Assembly: GCA_002350525.1 (NCBI GenBank)
Contig: DEFA01000020.1
Coordinates: 1 to 60,628 of the forward strand
DNA from: Lachnospiraceae bacterium UBA2864
GTDB taxonomy: Bacteria; Bacillota; Clostridia; Lachnospirales; Lachnospiraceae
Reading direction: 5' to 3'
DNA: 60,628 nt
The position numbers and the translations under genes were made by a program. The notes under the pieces are model-generated. The model ran no database searches, had not been told where the DNA came from, and was given only the letters and a program-made list of their open reading frames with translations. Positions 8,201 through 19,400 of this stretch are shown in pieces (position 1 is the first letter of the stretch; the number at the start of each line of letters is the position of its first letter).

Positions 8201-8859
8201 ACAGTCAGGAACTGGGAGAAGAGATTTCGGAAAATATCAAATTTGATGATGTTGCCTTTTCATATGGCGATACATTTGTTTTGAAGGATATTACATTTAG
8301 TATTCCGGAGAAAAAGATGGTTGCTATTCATGGAGAGAGCGGGGCCGGAAAATCAACTATTTTGAAACTTATTATGAGATTCTGGGATCCACAATATGGA
8401 AGTGTTTCAATAGGTAATAATGATGTTAGACAGATATCTTCAAACAGATTGAGAAGTCTTGAAGGGTATGTGACTCAGGATACATGGTTGTTTCACGATA
8501 CTATAAAGAATAATATAAAGGTTGGAAAGAATGACGCTTCAGATGAGGAAATAAAAGTGGCCGCAAAAAAGGCTGCTATTCATGATTTTATAATGTCTCT
8601 TGAAAAAGGCTATGATACGGAAGTCGGAGAACTTGGCAATACTTTATCAGAAGGAGAGAAGCAAAGATTAGGATTGGCGCGTGCATTTCTTCATGATAGT
8701 CCGATAATGCTTTTAGATGAGCCGACAAGCAATCTTGATGCTTTGAATGAAGGGATTATTTTAAAGTCATTGGAACATACAGAGGATAAGACTGTCATTC
8801 TCGTTTCACATCGTGATTCTACGATAAATGTAGCTGATGTGGTATATGAAATGCAGTGA
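5248..8859 (+). CDS. Fused CydDC-like ABC exporter (two TMD-NBD units in one chain)
   Basis: A 1203-residue protein made of two complete half-exporters. Unit 1: membrane domain at about residues 1-315 with the CydD-like GLTTLKIYGADE loop, an acidic linker at about 316-365, then a nucleotide-binding domain with Walker A GLSGSGKST near 409, signature LSGGQRQR near 511 and Walker B VYIFDEATS. Unit 2: CydC-like membrane domain (APAKLDGRGKGNLVTLLTSD), Walker A GESGAGKST near 1028, a signature reading LSEGEKQR instead of LSGGQ, and Walker B IMLLDEPTS. CydDC exports cysteine/glutathione-type thiols, but this substrate is inferred only. ATG 5248 (AAGGGG six bases upstream) is preferred to TTG 5233. 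It sits between prepilin genes as its own unit, with no obvious pilus role. Confidence 0.88.
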   Translation: MIKTRLIKLLDRSIKYVVFQVICQWIMLLCQIVIVFNIAKTTEDVVNYNIIKSTLAERVFIILVAALIRFVMDRMYVKASFRASADVKITIREKIYRKLLELGSDYRNHISSAEAVQLSTEGVEQLEVYFGKYLSQFAYSLLAPVTLFVTLLWVDFICAGVLLVMVPLIPVTIVIVMKIGKKLLKKYWGRYAGLSDSFLESLNGLTTLKIYGADERRAEELKVESNVFRKITMKVLSMQLNSTIVMDILAYGGAAVGMVIALSHFAAGDNSISDVMMIVLLSAEFFLPMRVLGSYFHVAMNGMSACDRMFELLDIGEETEESSEYDDDDYEIEAEDNTEETAKNDIEETAGNDIEREDDRILGGEGTEITKFAPIDIEIRNLSYIYPDGRKAIQEADMDFKNSSLTAIAGLSGSGKSTIAGVLSGMNKDYTGSVRLNGEELNEITEDGKPQVILVSGKSYLFTGSVRDNLRIADPTADDNKLVQILKRVKMMDVLETKGGLDAFVSDGADNLSGGQRQRIAFARAVLADAQVYIFDEATSNIDIESERVLLREIRELAKTKTVILISHRLSNLVECDKIYYLKDGYIRGCDNHIGLLKENDEYKGLFQQQQKLENYIRPNNVRIKKYITNDALKQLKEDRHSDYNEDFDTEQEDINLHRRPALIIMGKMIRLIRPLIPIMFFAIILGSVGHLLAISLTVLAGADLFAGFFTKNFYYSLLLIAVLRGVLHYGEQFCNHYIAFKILASIRNKVFEKMRSLAPAKLDGRGKGNLVTLLTSDIEKLEVFYAHTVSPIMIGIIVSATMIVFMFKRSAFAALVGLLGYYLVGVIVPIIIGKLGRKSGMKARETFGKLNNTVLESLYGLDEIIQFGYGENRLRIIKSESEKLMNAQADQKKLETYQRAFTNLIILLTGTAVMMIAAWQVGYGAILGLDYIILVTSILSSFGPMVALSNLSNNLISTLASGERVLRILEEQPKVSEVAESEADSQELGEEISENIKFDDVAFSYGDTFVLKDITFSIPEKKMVAIHGESGAGKSTILKLIMRFWDPQYGSVSIGNNDVRQISSNRLRSLEGYVTQDTWLFHDTIKNNIKVGKNDASDEEIKVAAKKAAIHDFIMSLEKGYDTEVGELGNTLSEGEKQRLGLARAFLHDSPIMLLDEPTSNLDALNEGIILKSLEHTEDKTVILVSHRDSTINVADVVYEMQ

Positions 8860-8862
8860 TAA

Positions 8863-8931
8863 AAAACGCACGTTGCCGGCGGCGGTTCCTCGTTACAGAG
8901 GGGAATGTTGCCGGTAACGTGCGTTTTGTAA
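8863..8931 (+). terminator. Long hairpin terminator after the ABC exporter
   Basis: AAAACGCACGTTGCCGG (8863-8879) pairs with CCGGTAACGTGCGTTTT (8911-8927) apart from one unpaired position, enclosing a smaller TTCCTC/GAGGGGAA stem. The T run follows the right arm. It separates the exporter from the pilus operon. Confidence 0.85.
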
Positions 8932-9001
8932 ATAATCAATAAAAAATTTCGTCATTTTCACAAAAAAGTCATCAAATCCCTTGTAAAATCGCGTAATTTG
9001 T

Positions 9002-9031
9002 TTGACGCTATGCACTGAAAAAGTATATAAT
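9002..9031 (+). promoter_or_regulatory. Promoter of the main type IV pilus operon
   Basis: TTGACG (9002-9007) and TATAAT (9026-9031) are separated by 18 bases. It is the only good promoter seen ahead of the run of co-directional pilus genes from 9113 to 29576. The leader to the ATG is about 75 bases and very AT-rich. Confidence 0.75.
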
Positions 9032-9112
9032 TATAGTGTATATATGGGGATTTTGTATATATTTATCCAAGGGATATATTTGATTTAAATATATTTATTG
9101 AGTGGTGACTGT

Positions 9113-12100
9113 ATGAGAAAGAAAGAGAATTTTAAAAACTTAATATCAGACACTATGGATAATGATCAGAGAAGAGGCTTCACAATGGTGGAGCTGATTG
9201 TGGTGCTTGTTATAGTTGCTATTCTTTCAGCAGTAGTAATCCCTCTTATGATGGGATTCATAGAAAATGCACGTGAAAAGGAATATATAACCGACGCGGA
9301 AGCAGCGCTTAAAGCATCGCAGTCTGCACTTACTGAAGTGTATAATAATGCATCAAACAGAATTACTCCGGAGAGACGTGAAAAAGCACACTCCGAATCG
9401 GGAACGGATATTAACTCGAGGTTTGATATTTGGACAGCCGCTATTCTTGAAGACGGTATAACTCCGGCTATATCAGACAATATATCATCTTATTCGGTTA
9501 CATATGCTGAATTTACCGCAGAAGATGGTACACGTGTATTCTATAACGGAAGCGAATGGACTGTTTATAAGAAAGATGCAGAGATTGAAGATGAGGCTTA
9601 TGCATCACTTAGCAGCGATGCTGATAATGTTATTCATATGTGGCCATATCGCGGTGACAAGGCATATGATCCTAAAGCAAAGCCATACGTAAACAACGAT
9701 TTTGAAGATAAGATTGAATTTGATTTTGATGGATTCAAAGTCTTATTTATCGAAGAAAATGAGGATGGAAGACTTGTTTTTAATGATAATGAATACTCAC
9801 ATGAGGTTTCTTACAGCGAGGAAGGAGAAGGAGTATTCTCGGAAACAGCTGCGGAGATCGAGAGCATTATAAAATTAGATGCAAAGTATAAAAGCGTTAA
9901 ATGGTTATATACCGGAGAAGAAGGCGTATATAGTGATGATATAAGCCAGGCTTTGGCATATGCAAAAGAGTTATATGAAAACGACAAAGTTCAAAACGGA
10001 GTAGTAGTATTTAAGGCTGATCTTTTAGGTGATACAGCTGCGTTTACTGCCTTTTTCGCACCATATAAAGAAGACACACAGACAGTGTCGGTTGAAGGAA
10101 CCACGGACGATACAAATTCACTTACATTTGAGATAGATAAAGTATCGAAAGAGATAAAGTGTGTAAATAAACCTGATTTTGATATTACGAAGGATGACCT
10201 TGATTTTATTAGTGCATCTCAGAACAGTCTTATCAAAGATGCGGGAGCGGTAACATCAACAGGCGATTGGCTTCATGTGGAAAATGCAGGAACCGGAAAC
10301 GCTGATGACAGTTACGAGATGTCAAATGGTTCCTATAAGATATACTCCTTAGATAGTGACGGTGCCAATGTAAAAGATTACATTATAGACAGCCTGAATG
10401 CTTTGGCGGAAGACGAACCGGGTGCGGAATCTGATGTTACATTTAAGACACCCGCATACATTCATAAAACTGTTCATCTGAAGGCGTATAACGGCGAAAA
10501 AAATGAGACAGATGATTTTCATGAATATAAGACAGAAGATGGCCATAACAACGCTAATGCGGTTGAATTCTCACAAGTCGGATCCAATGACGGAAGTCCT
10601 ACATATGATATCAGTTATAGGAAAAGCGAGATATCGGATATTATAAAAGATGAAAATCATGAAGATGCCGAATTTACTATATCGTATGAAAAAGATGATA
10701 ATAATGAGGATGTTCCTGTATTAAAGAAAGCAGAATCCGGTGATGAGTATAAGATATCTGATTACATTGAATGGGAAGCTAAGAATGATGGTGAAAAATT
10801 CAAGTACTGGTATCTGTATGAAAGCGATAAGAACTATGATTCATCAGGCAACATAAAAGTCTATGGTACGGAACAGAAGGAAAGGCCGGCGGCTGTTGAT
10901 GGTAGTTCTCAGAGAGATTGTACCAATATAATAATTGAAAAGCTGTTTGATGAGGAGAATATTCATTACGGAGAAGTAGCTGAGATAGATTTGTCAGATC
11001 TTAATGCGCTATTAGTTAATAATGGAGATGTGGACGTGACGGGCTCTCAAAGAAATAAGGCTTGTGTATTAAGAAATGAGTTCAATAAGCTTACCGGAGT
11101 TGCTACGTCTACTGCAGATTTTAATAAAACGAATATGACTGATAAAAATCAGAAAATAAGATCAATACAGTATAAATCTATTGCAGAAGCAAAGGAAATA
11201 ATGAATAGTCATAAGGATGATCAAACACCGCCTAGACAAATATGTATATCCACTACAAAAGTTGCTGGGGATAATTATGTTTTAGAAGGGTGGCAGACTT
11301 GTGATTTTAAGGTTACAGAAATAGAAGATCCGGAATTTCCGGCATATGTTGTTGCTTTCTGTATTCCAAATGATGAAAATCCGAATCTGTATGATGTATA
11401 TGTGATAAGTGAAGATGATTGTCTGATCAAGGCGAAGAGTACGTTCCAAGCTTGTTTTTATGGATATACAGAAATGGAAACTAATGACTTTGTGTCCAGA
11501 CTTGAAACATCAGAAGTTACCAGATTAAAAAATATGTTCTGTAATTGTGGAAAATTGACGGATTTAGATATTTCTAATTTTTCTGCAGAAAACACAACAG
11601 ATAGTACAGGAATGTTTTGTAATTGTACGTCATTAGAGACATTGCATATTGAAAATTTAAATACCGGAGTAAAGGTACGTTATTTCGAGGATATGTTTGC
11701 AAAATGTACTTCTTTACATACTGTTTATACGTATTGTAACAACGAAGGAAGCGAAAACTTTGAGGATGGTCATATGTATTTAGATATCACTTCTGCATAT
11801 GATCTTAATAGAATTTTTGATAGCTGTGTCGGGTTAACTGCAATTACATTATCAGGAAATCATAACGGATATACCCCGTTAGGTTTAGGATATAATAGAA
11901 GTATTAATATAGATCGTGCGGGTACAAACAGCATAAAAACAGCATTTACCGGATGTACGTCGCTTACTGAGATTAATTTGATAGATATAAAAATAGATAA
12001 TGATAGGGGAGATAAACAACAGGTTTATAATGGTACTACATATAATTATAAGGATAGTATAACATCAATTAATGATCTGTTTGTTCCTTCAAAGAATAGT

Positions 12101-13441
12101 CTTAGGAAAATCACAATTGATGGTTGTGTTTTTCCTCAGGCTGGAAATTTTGGGGATACATTTCGAAATTGCCCTAACTTGACTAATTTTTCTATTACAA
12201 ATTCTGATTTTTCACAGGTTGGAAATGTTAATAATATGTTTCAAAATTGTACTTCTTTGGTTAAGTGTTCAATCACAGGATTATCCCATTTTAATAACAT
12301 TTCATCTGCGCAAAATATGTTTGATGGTTGTTCGAGTTTAAAATATGTGGATTTAAGTGATGGTGGCATGATAATAGAAAAAGACAATATGAACTTGTCA
12401 AATATGTTTAGAAATTGTACAGCATTGACCGGCATAAAGGATACTAATGATAGTTTGAATTATTTTGATTTATCTGCATTTAGTGATGGAAAAGCAAATA
12501 CTGTAAATTATATGTTTTATGGATGCAGTAGTCTAAGAACACCGGTACTTGATACATTTGATACGTCTAATGCTGTGAATTTAAAAAACATGTTTCAGAA
12601 TTGCACTTCTTTAGGTACAGATAACGAAGAACTTACAATGAATATAAGTCATGCAAGTGAAATAGAAAATATTTTTGCGGGATGTAGTAGACTGTATAGT
12701 GTAAGATTCGAAGGAAATACGGATATTGATAAGACTGAGGTGAAGATAAATAGTTATTTTAAATCTAGTGGTTTTAATCAATGCAGTAGTTTGAAAAAAC
12801 TAAGTTTTAAAAACCTTAAATTTATTTCATTAAGAAATGACAATAACGGAAATCTTGCTAAATTATTTGGAAGCAATGATGTCAAGGCACAATTAACAGA
12901 TATTGAGATGGTAAATATCACGTTTACAAATAATACGGTGAATTATAAGGAAACATTTGCAGGTCTTACAAATCTTGAGAATGTTACGTTTAAGAATGTT
13001 ACATGCAGTAACACAAATAATACTATGACAGGCATGTTTAAGAATTGTACTAGTCTTAAAAAAATAGAAGGACTTAATACAATTGATACACAATATGTTA
13101 AGGATATGTCATACATGTTTGATAATTGCTATGAACTTGAATCCATCGATTTGTCAGGCACATTTACTACAGTAGCGATTCCAAATGACAGTACTAAGAT
13201 TCAATATATGTTCGGAACGAGTTCAAATAGTAAGAACAGTAAGCTTAAAACTATTTATGCAACAGCTAATACAGAATTAGCATTCCAGAAATCTAACAAT
13301 AAAAGTGCTGTTGTTTTTGGAGATAAGTTGATAAGTCTTTCCGGCGCAGTGAATTTTATTGATAATAAAAATGGTAATGTTTCAGGATATAACACATCGC
13401 AGTTTGCAAACAGAGATAACGGATATTTTAGTACAAAATAA
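9113..13441 (+). CDS. Giant prepilin with BspA/DUF285 leucine-rich repeats
   Basis: A 1442-residue protein with a genuine type IV prepilin start: cleavage after Gly22, then FTMVE and the helix LIVVLVIVAILSAVVIPLMM, followed by a pilin-like helix (NAREKEYITDAEAALKASQS). Residues about 100-790 are acidic and not assigned. Residues about 796-1376 hold about 17 repeats of the form NMFxNCTSLxxLxI, the DUF285/BspA-like surface leucine-rich repeat known from bacterial and protozoan adhesins. Ordinary pilins are 130-250 residues. Processing should leave a pilus-associated protein whose repeat domain is outside the cell, so a minor or tip adhesin is likely. ATG 9113 is preferred to TTG 9098 because GGTGA lies just upstream and no site serves the TTG. 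It is the first gene of the operon. The repeat part looks more AT-rich than the flanking genes. Confidence 0.88.
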   Translation: MRKKENFKNLISDTMDNDQRRGFTMVELIVVLVIVAILSAVVIPLMMGFIENAREKEYITDAEAALKASQSALTEVYNNASNRITPERREKAHSESGTDINSRFDIWTAAILEDGITPAISDNISSYSVTYAEFTAEDGTRVFYNGSEWTVYKKDAEIEDEAYASLSSDADNVIHMWPYRGDKAYDPKAKPYVNNDFEDKIEFDFDGFKVLFIEENEDGRLVFNDNEYSHEVSYSEEGEGVFSETAAEIESIIKLDAKYKSVKWLYTGEEGVYSDDISQALAYAKELYENDKVQNGVVVFKADLLGDTAAFTAFFAPYKEDTQTVSVEGTTDDTNSLTFEIDKVSKEIKCVNKPDFDITKDDLDFISASQNSLIKDAGAVTSTGDWLHVENAGTGNADDSYEMSNGSYKIYSLDSDGANVKDYIIDSLNALAEDEPGAESDVTFKTPAYIHKTVHLKAYNGEKNETDDFHEYKTEDGHNNANAVEFSQVGSNDGSPTYDISYRKSEISDIIKDENHEDAEFTISYEKDDNNEDVPVLKKAESGDEYKISDYIEWEAKNDGEKFKYWYLYESDKNYDSSGNIKVYGTEQKERPAAVDGSSQRDCTNIIIEKLFDEENIHYGEVAEIDLSDLNALLVNNGDVDVTGSQRNKACVLRNEFNKLTGVATSTADFNKTNMTDKNQKIRSIQYKSIAEAKEIMNSHKDDQTPPRQICISTTKVAGDNYVLEGWQTCDFKVTEIEDPEFPAYVVAFCIPNDENPNLYDVYVISEDDCLIKAKSTFQACFYGYTEMETNDFVSRLETSEVTRLKNMFCNCGKLTDLDISNFSAENTTDSTGMFCNCTSLETLHIENLNTGVKVRYFEDMFAKCTSLHTVYTYCNNEGSENFEDGHMYLDITSAYDLNRIFDSCVGLTAITLSGNHNGYTPLGLGYNRSINIDRAGTNSIKTAFTGCTSLTEINLIDIKIDNDRGDKQQVYNGTTYNYKDSITSINDLFVPSKNSLRKITIDGCVFPQAGNFGDTFRNCPNLTNFSITNSDFSQVGNVNNMFQNCTSLVKCSITGLSHFNNISSAQNMFDGCSSLKYVDLSDGGMIIEKDNMNLSNMFRNCTALTGIKDTNDSLNYFDLSAFSDGKANTVNYMFYGCSSLRTPVLDTFDTSNAVNLKNMFQNCTSLGTDNEELTMNISHASEIENIFAGCSRLYSVRFEGNTDIDKTEVKINSYFKSSGFNQCSSLKKLSFKNLKFISLRNDNNGNLAKLFGSNDVKAQLTDIEMVNITFTNNTVNYKETFAGLTNLENVTFKNVTCSNTNNTMTGMFKNCTSLKKIEGLNTIDTQYVKDMSYMFDNCYELESIDLSGTFTTVAIPNDSTKIQYMFGTSSNSKNSKLKTIYATANTELAFQKSNNKSAVVFGDKLISLSGAVNFIDNKNGNVSGYNTSQFANRDNGYFSTK

Positions 13442-13459
13442 TACCGGAGAGGAATGGCT

Positions 13460-16400
13460 ATGTTAAGAGCGATTAGAAAACAAGATAATAACAACAAAGG
13501 CTTCACTTTAGTGGAGCTTATTGTTGTGCTTATTCTTATGACTATTCTTCTCAGTATAGCGATTTTCGGCGGACTTGCATGGCAGGATTGGAGTCGTTTC
13601 CAGCACGAGGATTCGGTAGCGGAGGAAATATTCTTTGCAGCTCAAAATCAGTTGATAGAATTTGATTCAAGCGGTGCTATGGAACGAAATGTAATTCGTG
13701 TGATTAGGGATGGTGACGGATATCAGAACAAGTATGTTGTTGCTTATTCCTATAAAGGAAATGACGGTTCAATCAATCTAAGTGAAAGAATCACATTGGC
13801 AAAGATTAAAGATGACACTTACAGCACAGGATATGCCTGGAATACAATCTGGGCTAACAATAATGAATCTGCTGAAGCAATCGGATTGAATACCAATCTG
13901 AGCAAAGAAACAAGATCCATTATCACACTTAGTGCAAAAGCCGGTGATTATGCTGATTATTTAAAAATTAAAGCGGGAGATAATTCTGTATCTTTGGATG
14001 AAGGTACAATTCTTCTCTTTGATCTGGTTGCACCTTATATTTCTGATACAGCAACTTTGAACGGCTCGATAGTACTTGAGTTTTCTCCGGAAAACGGACA
14101 GGTATTCTCAGTATGTTATAGTGACAGTGCTGAAGAATTAGTGTACGAATTTGATTCAAGTGTTGCAGCCGGCAAAGTCGGAATATACGATAGAACAACT
14201 TATGCTCGTGAGAAAAAAATGCTTGGTTATTACAGCGTTGGCCAGCTTACCGAAAAAATCAAAGGTAAAGGTGAGGACATAACCAGAGCAACTCTCAAGA
14301 TACTTAACAAAGAGACGCTTTCACTTGTAGTACATGATAATGAGAGCTCACTTGGAGAGAATTCAAAGCTTGATTTCATATTATATGATGGTGATTCCGA
14401 TTCAAATAAAACAAAAGCGATGGCTTTTACAATTAAGTACAGTGATCTGGTCGGTAAGGACAGTATTACTAAGGCAATTGAGAATCCGTTAAGAGTTAAA
14501 GTAAGTTTCTTTGAAGGAAAATATAAGAATTATTCGGATCCGGATAATTTGTATTTCCGATTCCCTGCATGGATAGATGAGAACGGAGACATAAATATAA
14601 TTCTTGATGGAGCAGATGTTCAGGCCGGTACAAGTGTATATTCAAGCGTAAAGTTGGCGGAAAATATCGATCCTGATGATGAAAAGGCGAGAATGTTTAG
14701 GAATACATTCAGCTTCTATCGCTTCGGTCTTTCGGAAGAAGTTAACTATGTTTATGCATCTGTTGCCATTTATGATGGGGATGATAGTGGAAGTGTTACT
14801 CCATCGTATAGTGTAAGAGATTTGGGAACTATCACCGGAGAGAATCCATTGGGCTATAAGAGCCATACAGAGATTTTTGAAAGTGAAGGTGGACATTGTG
14901 GAGAGTGTACAACATTTGGTACATATGATCTGTCTGAGGAAGATGTAAAAGAATTCAGCATAGAAAATGCTCGTCATCTTTACAACGTTCGATATGAAAC
15001 CGAATACAAGAAAGAAACCGATAAGAAGAACGAGTTTACTCTTTCAGCAGACATTGATTGGAAAGAGTTCGTAGGAAATTCGGAAAGCGGAATAAATTAT
15101 TATCTGAATTCATATGACAAGGTATCCAATAATGATGATATTCAGAAATTCGGTAACTCAGGTATAGCCTATAAAGGAAATGTGAAGATTGCGGGAGTTG
15201 ACGGAGATGCCGACACGATATTTGTTGATACGGCAGAATTCCCATTTCCAAGTTTCAGATGTCTCGGAAGAGGAGATATCTTTACGCAGGCACTTGCTTA
15301 TGGAGAAAGTGATCCGGATGATGCTGAGGCAAGGAATTATGTTATAAGTAACATCACAATTTCATTTGGTGCAAATGTTGTTTATGGAATATATGATGAT
15401 GTTATAGCTGATACGACAACCTATGGTAATACCAATGATTCGGAAAACAAAGGTGCTGCGGGCGGAGCTATTAAGAATAACTGTCTTGCGGGAGATTTTA
15501 ACGGACTTATCGGATTGATTAATTCAAATGCAATTGATAGTTCGGGATCAAGTCTTACAAGAGGAGGAGCAATGCCTCTCGGACTCTTCTGTGAGAATCT
15601 TGGAGTTATATCAAATATTACGCTGAATAAGCATGTTGTAAGAGGCATTGAACCTGATATATCCGAAAATACAACTCCGGCCAAGCTTATATGTACGAAT
15701 ATGGTCGGTGGATTTACAGGAAACAATATCGGATATGTTTCTAAACTTACATTGTTAGATAATGTATCTAACAGCGCAGATTCAAATAAGGCCAATATTA
15801 CAAAAGTTAACGGTAGAACAGATGTCGGCGGAATCATCGGACGTGAGTCTTTTGTGGTACCTGATCAAAATGCAGTAGATAAGCTGTATGGTACGGATAC
15901 TGCAGGTAATCCGAGAGATTCAAGAGATGTAATAGTTACAGGAATGAAGAATTACGGAACTGTAACCGGTATGGAGAATATTGGAGGTATAGTAGGTAGG
16001 GCATATACACATTATGTCGGTGAGGAAGGAAGAAATCATAACTACACTGAATTCACCGTATTTACTCCTCAGCGTAATGTATTCATGAATGAGCAGAACA
16101 ATCCGAGATATAAGTATTATCACGATGGATATTATATTACAGATAATGATCTGTCTATGACAGGAGTGACTGTAAACAGAGTAAGAGAGATAACTATTGA
16201 GAATTCAATCAATCGGGGTAAAGTATCCGGAGATGATGTATTCTATGATTCTGTAAATAAAACAAAGTGTGCTTTTATCGGTGGAATAGCAGGAATAACC
16301 ATGGATGGTTATATTCTTGATGGAAGCAATAATCTGTACACGGGCAGTAGTGTATCTGTAACAACAGATAATTCCAATTTCTTCCCGATAAAGCTGTATG

Positions 16401-19400
16401 CTTCGGATGGATATTTTGCAGGCTCTTTTGCTTACGTAAAAGTCAAAAATTGCAACAGCTTTTATGTCGGAAATGAGAGTAATATTTTGTCGGATTCGGA
16501 TATAGCACAGGATATAATAGCAAAAACCGATTACAGGGCATTAAACAGAGACTACTATGTAGGCGGTATTGTTGGTTATGCCAGACTTACAGTTTTTGAA
16601 AATATTAATGCTAAACCTGCATCAGATAAGACTTTTACGAGCGGAAATTACAGTGGAGCATCCAGAACAGTTGTAATGGGTGCAGGATATGTCGGCGGTC
16701 TTATTGGATGTGCGGATCTTACTAGATTTGATAAGGGTGATGTTCAAAATAGTGACGGAAGAACATATTATGCTTCGAATTATAATAATGTAATCGGAAA
16801 GAAATATGTCGGTGGTATAGCAGGTGCTTTCGGTATAGGAAGTAACGATCAGGAAAAACTGTCATTCAGAAATCCATCTGCTAATAACGGAACTCAGCCA
16901 AGCAGTTATTATGGAAATGATGCTGAAAATGGCGAAGGATACATCACAGGACGTAAACTTCTGAATAATGCCGTTGTATTGTCAGTATATAATTGGAATC
17001 CGTTTAATTATCATGATAATGAAAATGATAGAGATAATTACCTGTATTCCGTAAATGATACAGGTGCATGCGGTGGTATAGCAGGTGCAACAAGATCGGC
17101 TATTTATGACTGCGATAATATTCAAAGTCAATCGGTTAAAAACCTTGCTATGAGAATGATCTCAGGTGGAGATAATAATTTATATTCACTTGGTGCGGAA
17201 AATATCGTAAAAATTATAAGCGATTCAAAACGTTACGGTGGATGTGGCGTTGGAGGAATCGTTGGTATGGCACTTGAAACAGGTATGATAAATCCTGCTC
17301 AAACAGGAACAGATGGAAAGTGTTACGTTGATGCAATAGTATGTGGAAATGAAAAAGTCGGCGGTTTTGTGGGATACGGAGACAGCGGTCTTTATACATG
17401 CAGAAATCTTTATCCATCTAAAACGGGAGCAAATGGCCTGTTGGTTATCGGAACAGATTCTGTCGGTGGATTCTATGGTGAGTGCAATTCCGGTATAGTA
17501 AACTCCGATAGTGTAAGCGAGCCATTTACCGTAAAGGGTAGATATGCAGTAGGTGCAATTGTCGGAAGAACTAATGATAATGACGGAGCTGATAGTGAAA
17601 CTTACACGATTCCGATTTCTATAGATTCAGGTAAAGCTTCTATAGATGTTGAAGGTATAGCATATGTTGGTGGATTGATGGGATTATCGGAAAATCTTAC
17701 CAAAGAAGTTAAGCTTACCAATCAGCTTTCGAAGATGAATATTTATGGTAAATATTTCGTCGGCGGTTATTACGGAGCAACTGTTTTTAATTCGGGAACA
17801 ACAGTAGATAGTGATGTTCAGAATCAGCTGAACAGGTATGTATCCAAGACATATTATGCCGGAATAAATGACAATGTTATGATATCTGCTGATGCATTTG
17901 CCGGTGGTATGATAGGTCTTCTGGATATATATAATGATGGATATACTTCGTTTGATGTATGTGCTAACAATGTTAAAACAGGAACTCTTCAGCAGCTGAT
18001 CACAAACAGAACTTATAACGGATCGGCTTATGCTGATTATAAAGGTGCATTCTCGGCAATTGTAAATAATGATATATCAAATGCCGGTGTTGAAGATCAG
18101 ACTGTTTTCAGAAAGACAAAACTTTCAAATAATGCAGATTCATACAGATTTAACTTTACGTATGAAAATGATGATGAAGTGACAAGGTTTGCTGAAGTTA
18201 AGGCTGAGATATTTGCCGGAGGTATCTTTGGATATGTTCCTAATGGCTTAGCTATTACAGTTGAAGGCCTCAGAAACGGAACAGGAATCCGTACCACCGG
18301 ATATGTTGGCGGTAACAGCGGAGCAGCAGTAAATGAAAGTTATGACGGAGACGTTAAATACTCGTATCTTGGCGCTGTTGTAGGACGTGTTCCGACAGGA
18401 ATGATCTTAAAGAACTGTTCTAATAAGGTATCAGGCATATATGCCGATGACAAGAGTGAATACTATTATTCATCAGATGCATCCTATCTTGGAGGACTTA
18501 CAGAGGTTAATGCCGGAATTATTACAGGCGATGGCGTAGTTGGCGAGGGAGAAACAGCTACAATCAATAGACTTGTGAATGAGACTGACTTTGATTATGA
18601 AGATTTTGGAGGAAGCGTTGGTGCTTTTGCAGGAGTTAACGGCACAAAGTTTACAAACGGAAAATCTTCAAATGAAGCAGAGACTGTTTCTTCAGGTGTG
18701 ATCGTATACTGTGAAAATGATGCAGAGATCAGTGCAGCTAATGCTGCCGGAATTGCTGCATCTGCCGGCGGTGAATCTTACATAGGTAACTGCCTTAACA
18801 AGGGTAAGATTATCGGAACAGATAATCCGGGAGAAGATGCAAACAAAGGACATTCGGCAGGTATTCTCTACATATCCCACAATGGAATATCGGATTATGT
18901 ATCTATAAAAGAATGTTCGAATATAGGTCCGCTTTCCGGTGGAAGAAAGAGAGCAGGAATAGCATACGATACAAAGGGATATGGTGATATTCAGCGTTGT
19001 AGTAACTATGGTGCGGGAGCGACAAACGGTATTACATGTACACCTGCATATATCATGACAAAGAACCTTGAAGCAAGCGGACTTAGCGAAGGCGACGGTG
19101 CACAGCCGATAGGACCGGATGCTGTAAATATGTCTGAACAGACAAGGAATTTCTATATCTTTGGTTCTGCAAAAGAAAATGAAGAAGTAATACATAATAT
19201 AGAAAAGCAGAAAGTTGGATTTAAAATATTTTCTAATGCAGAAGATAGCACAGCATCAGGAAAAGTAAAAGAGTCAACTGGTTATTATGGCAGAAATGAA
19301 GATAGTATATCGTTGTGGAATCAAATATATAGAGTTGCTTTTTTCGCTAGTGATAGCTGGAAACTTCAGTTTTCGCCAATTGATCAAGATGGACAAAATA

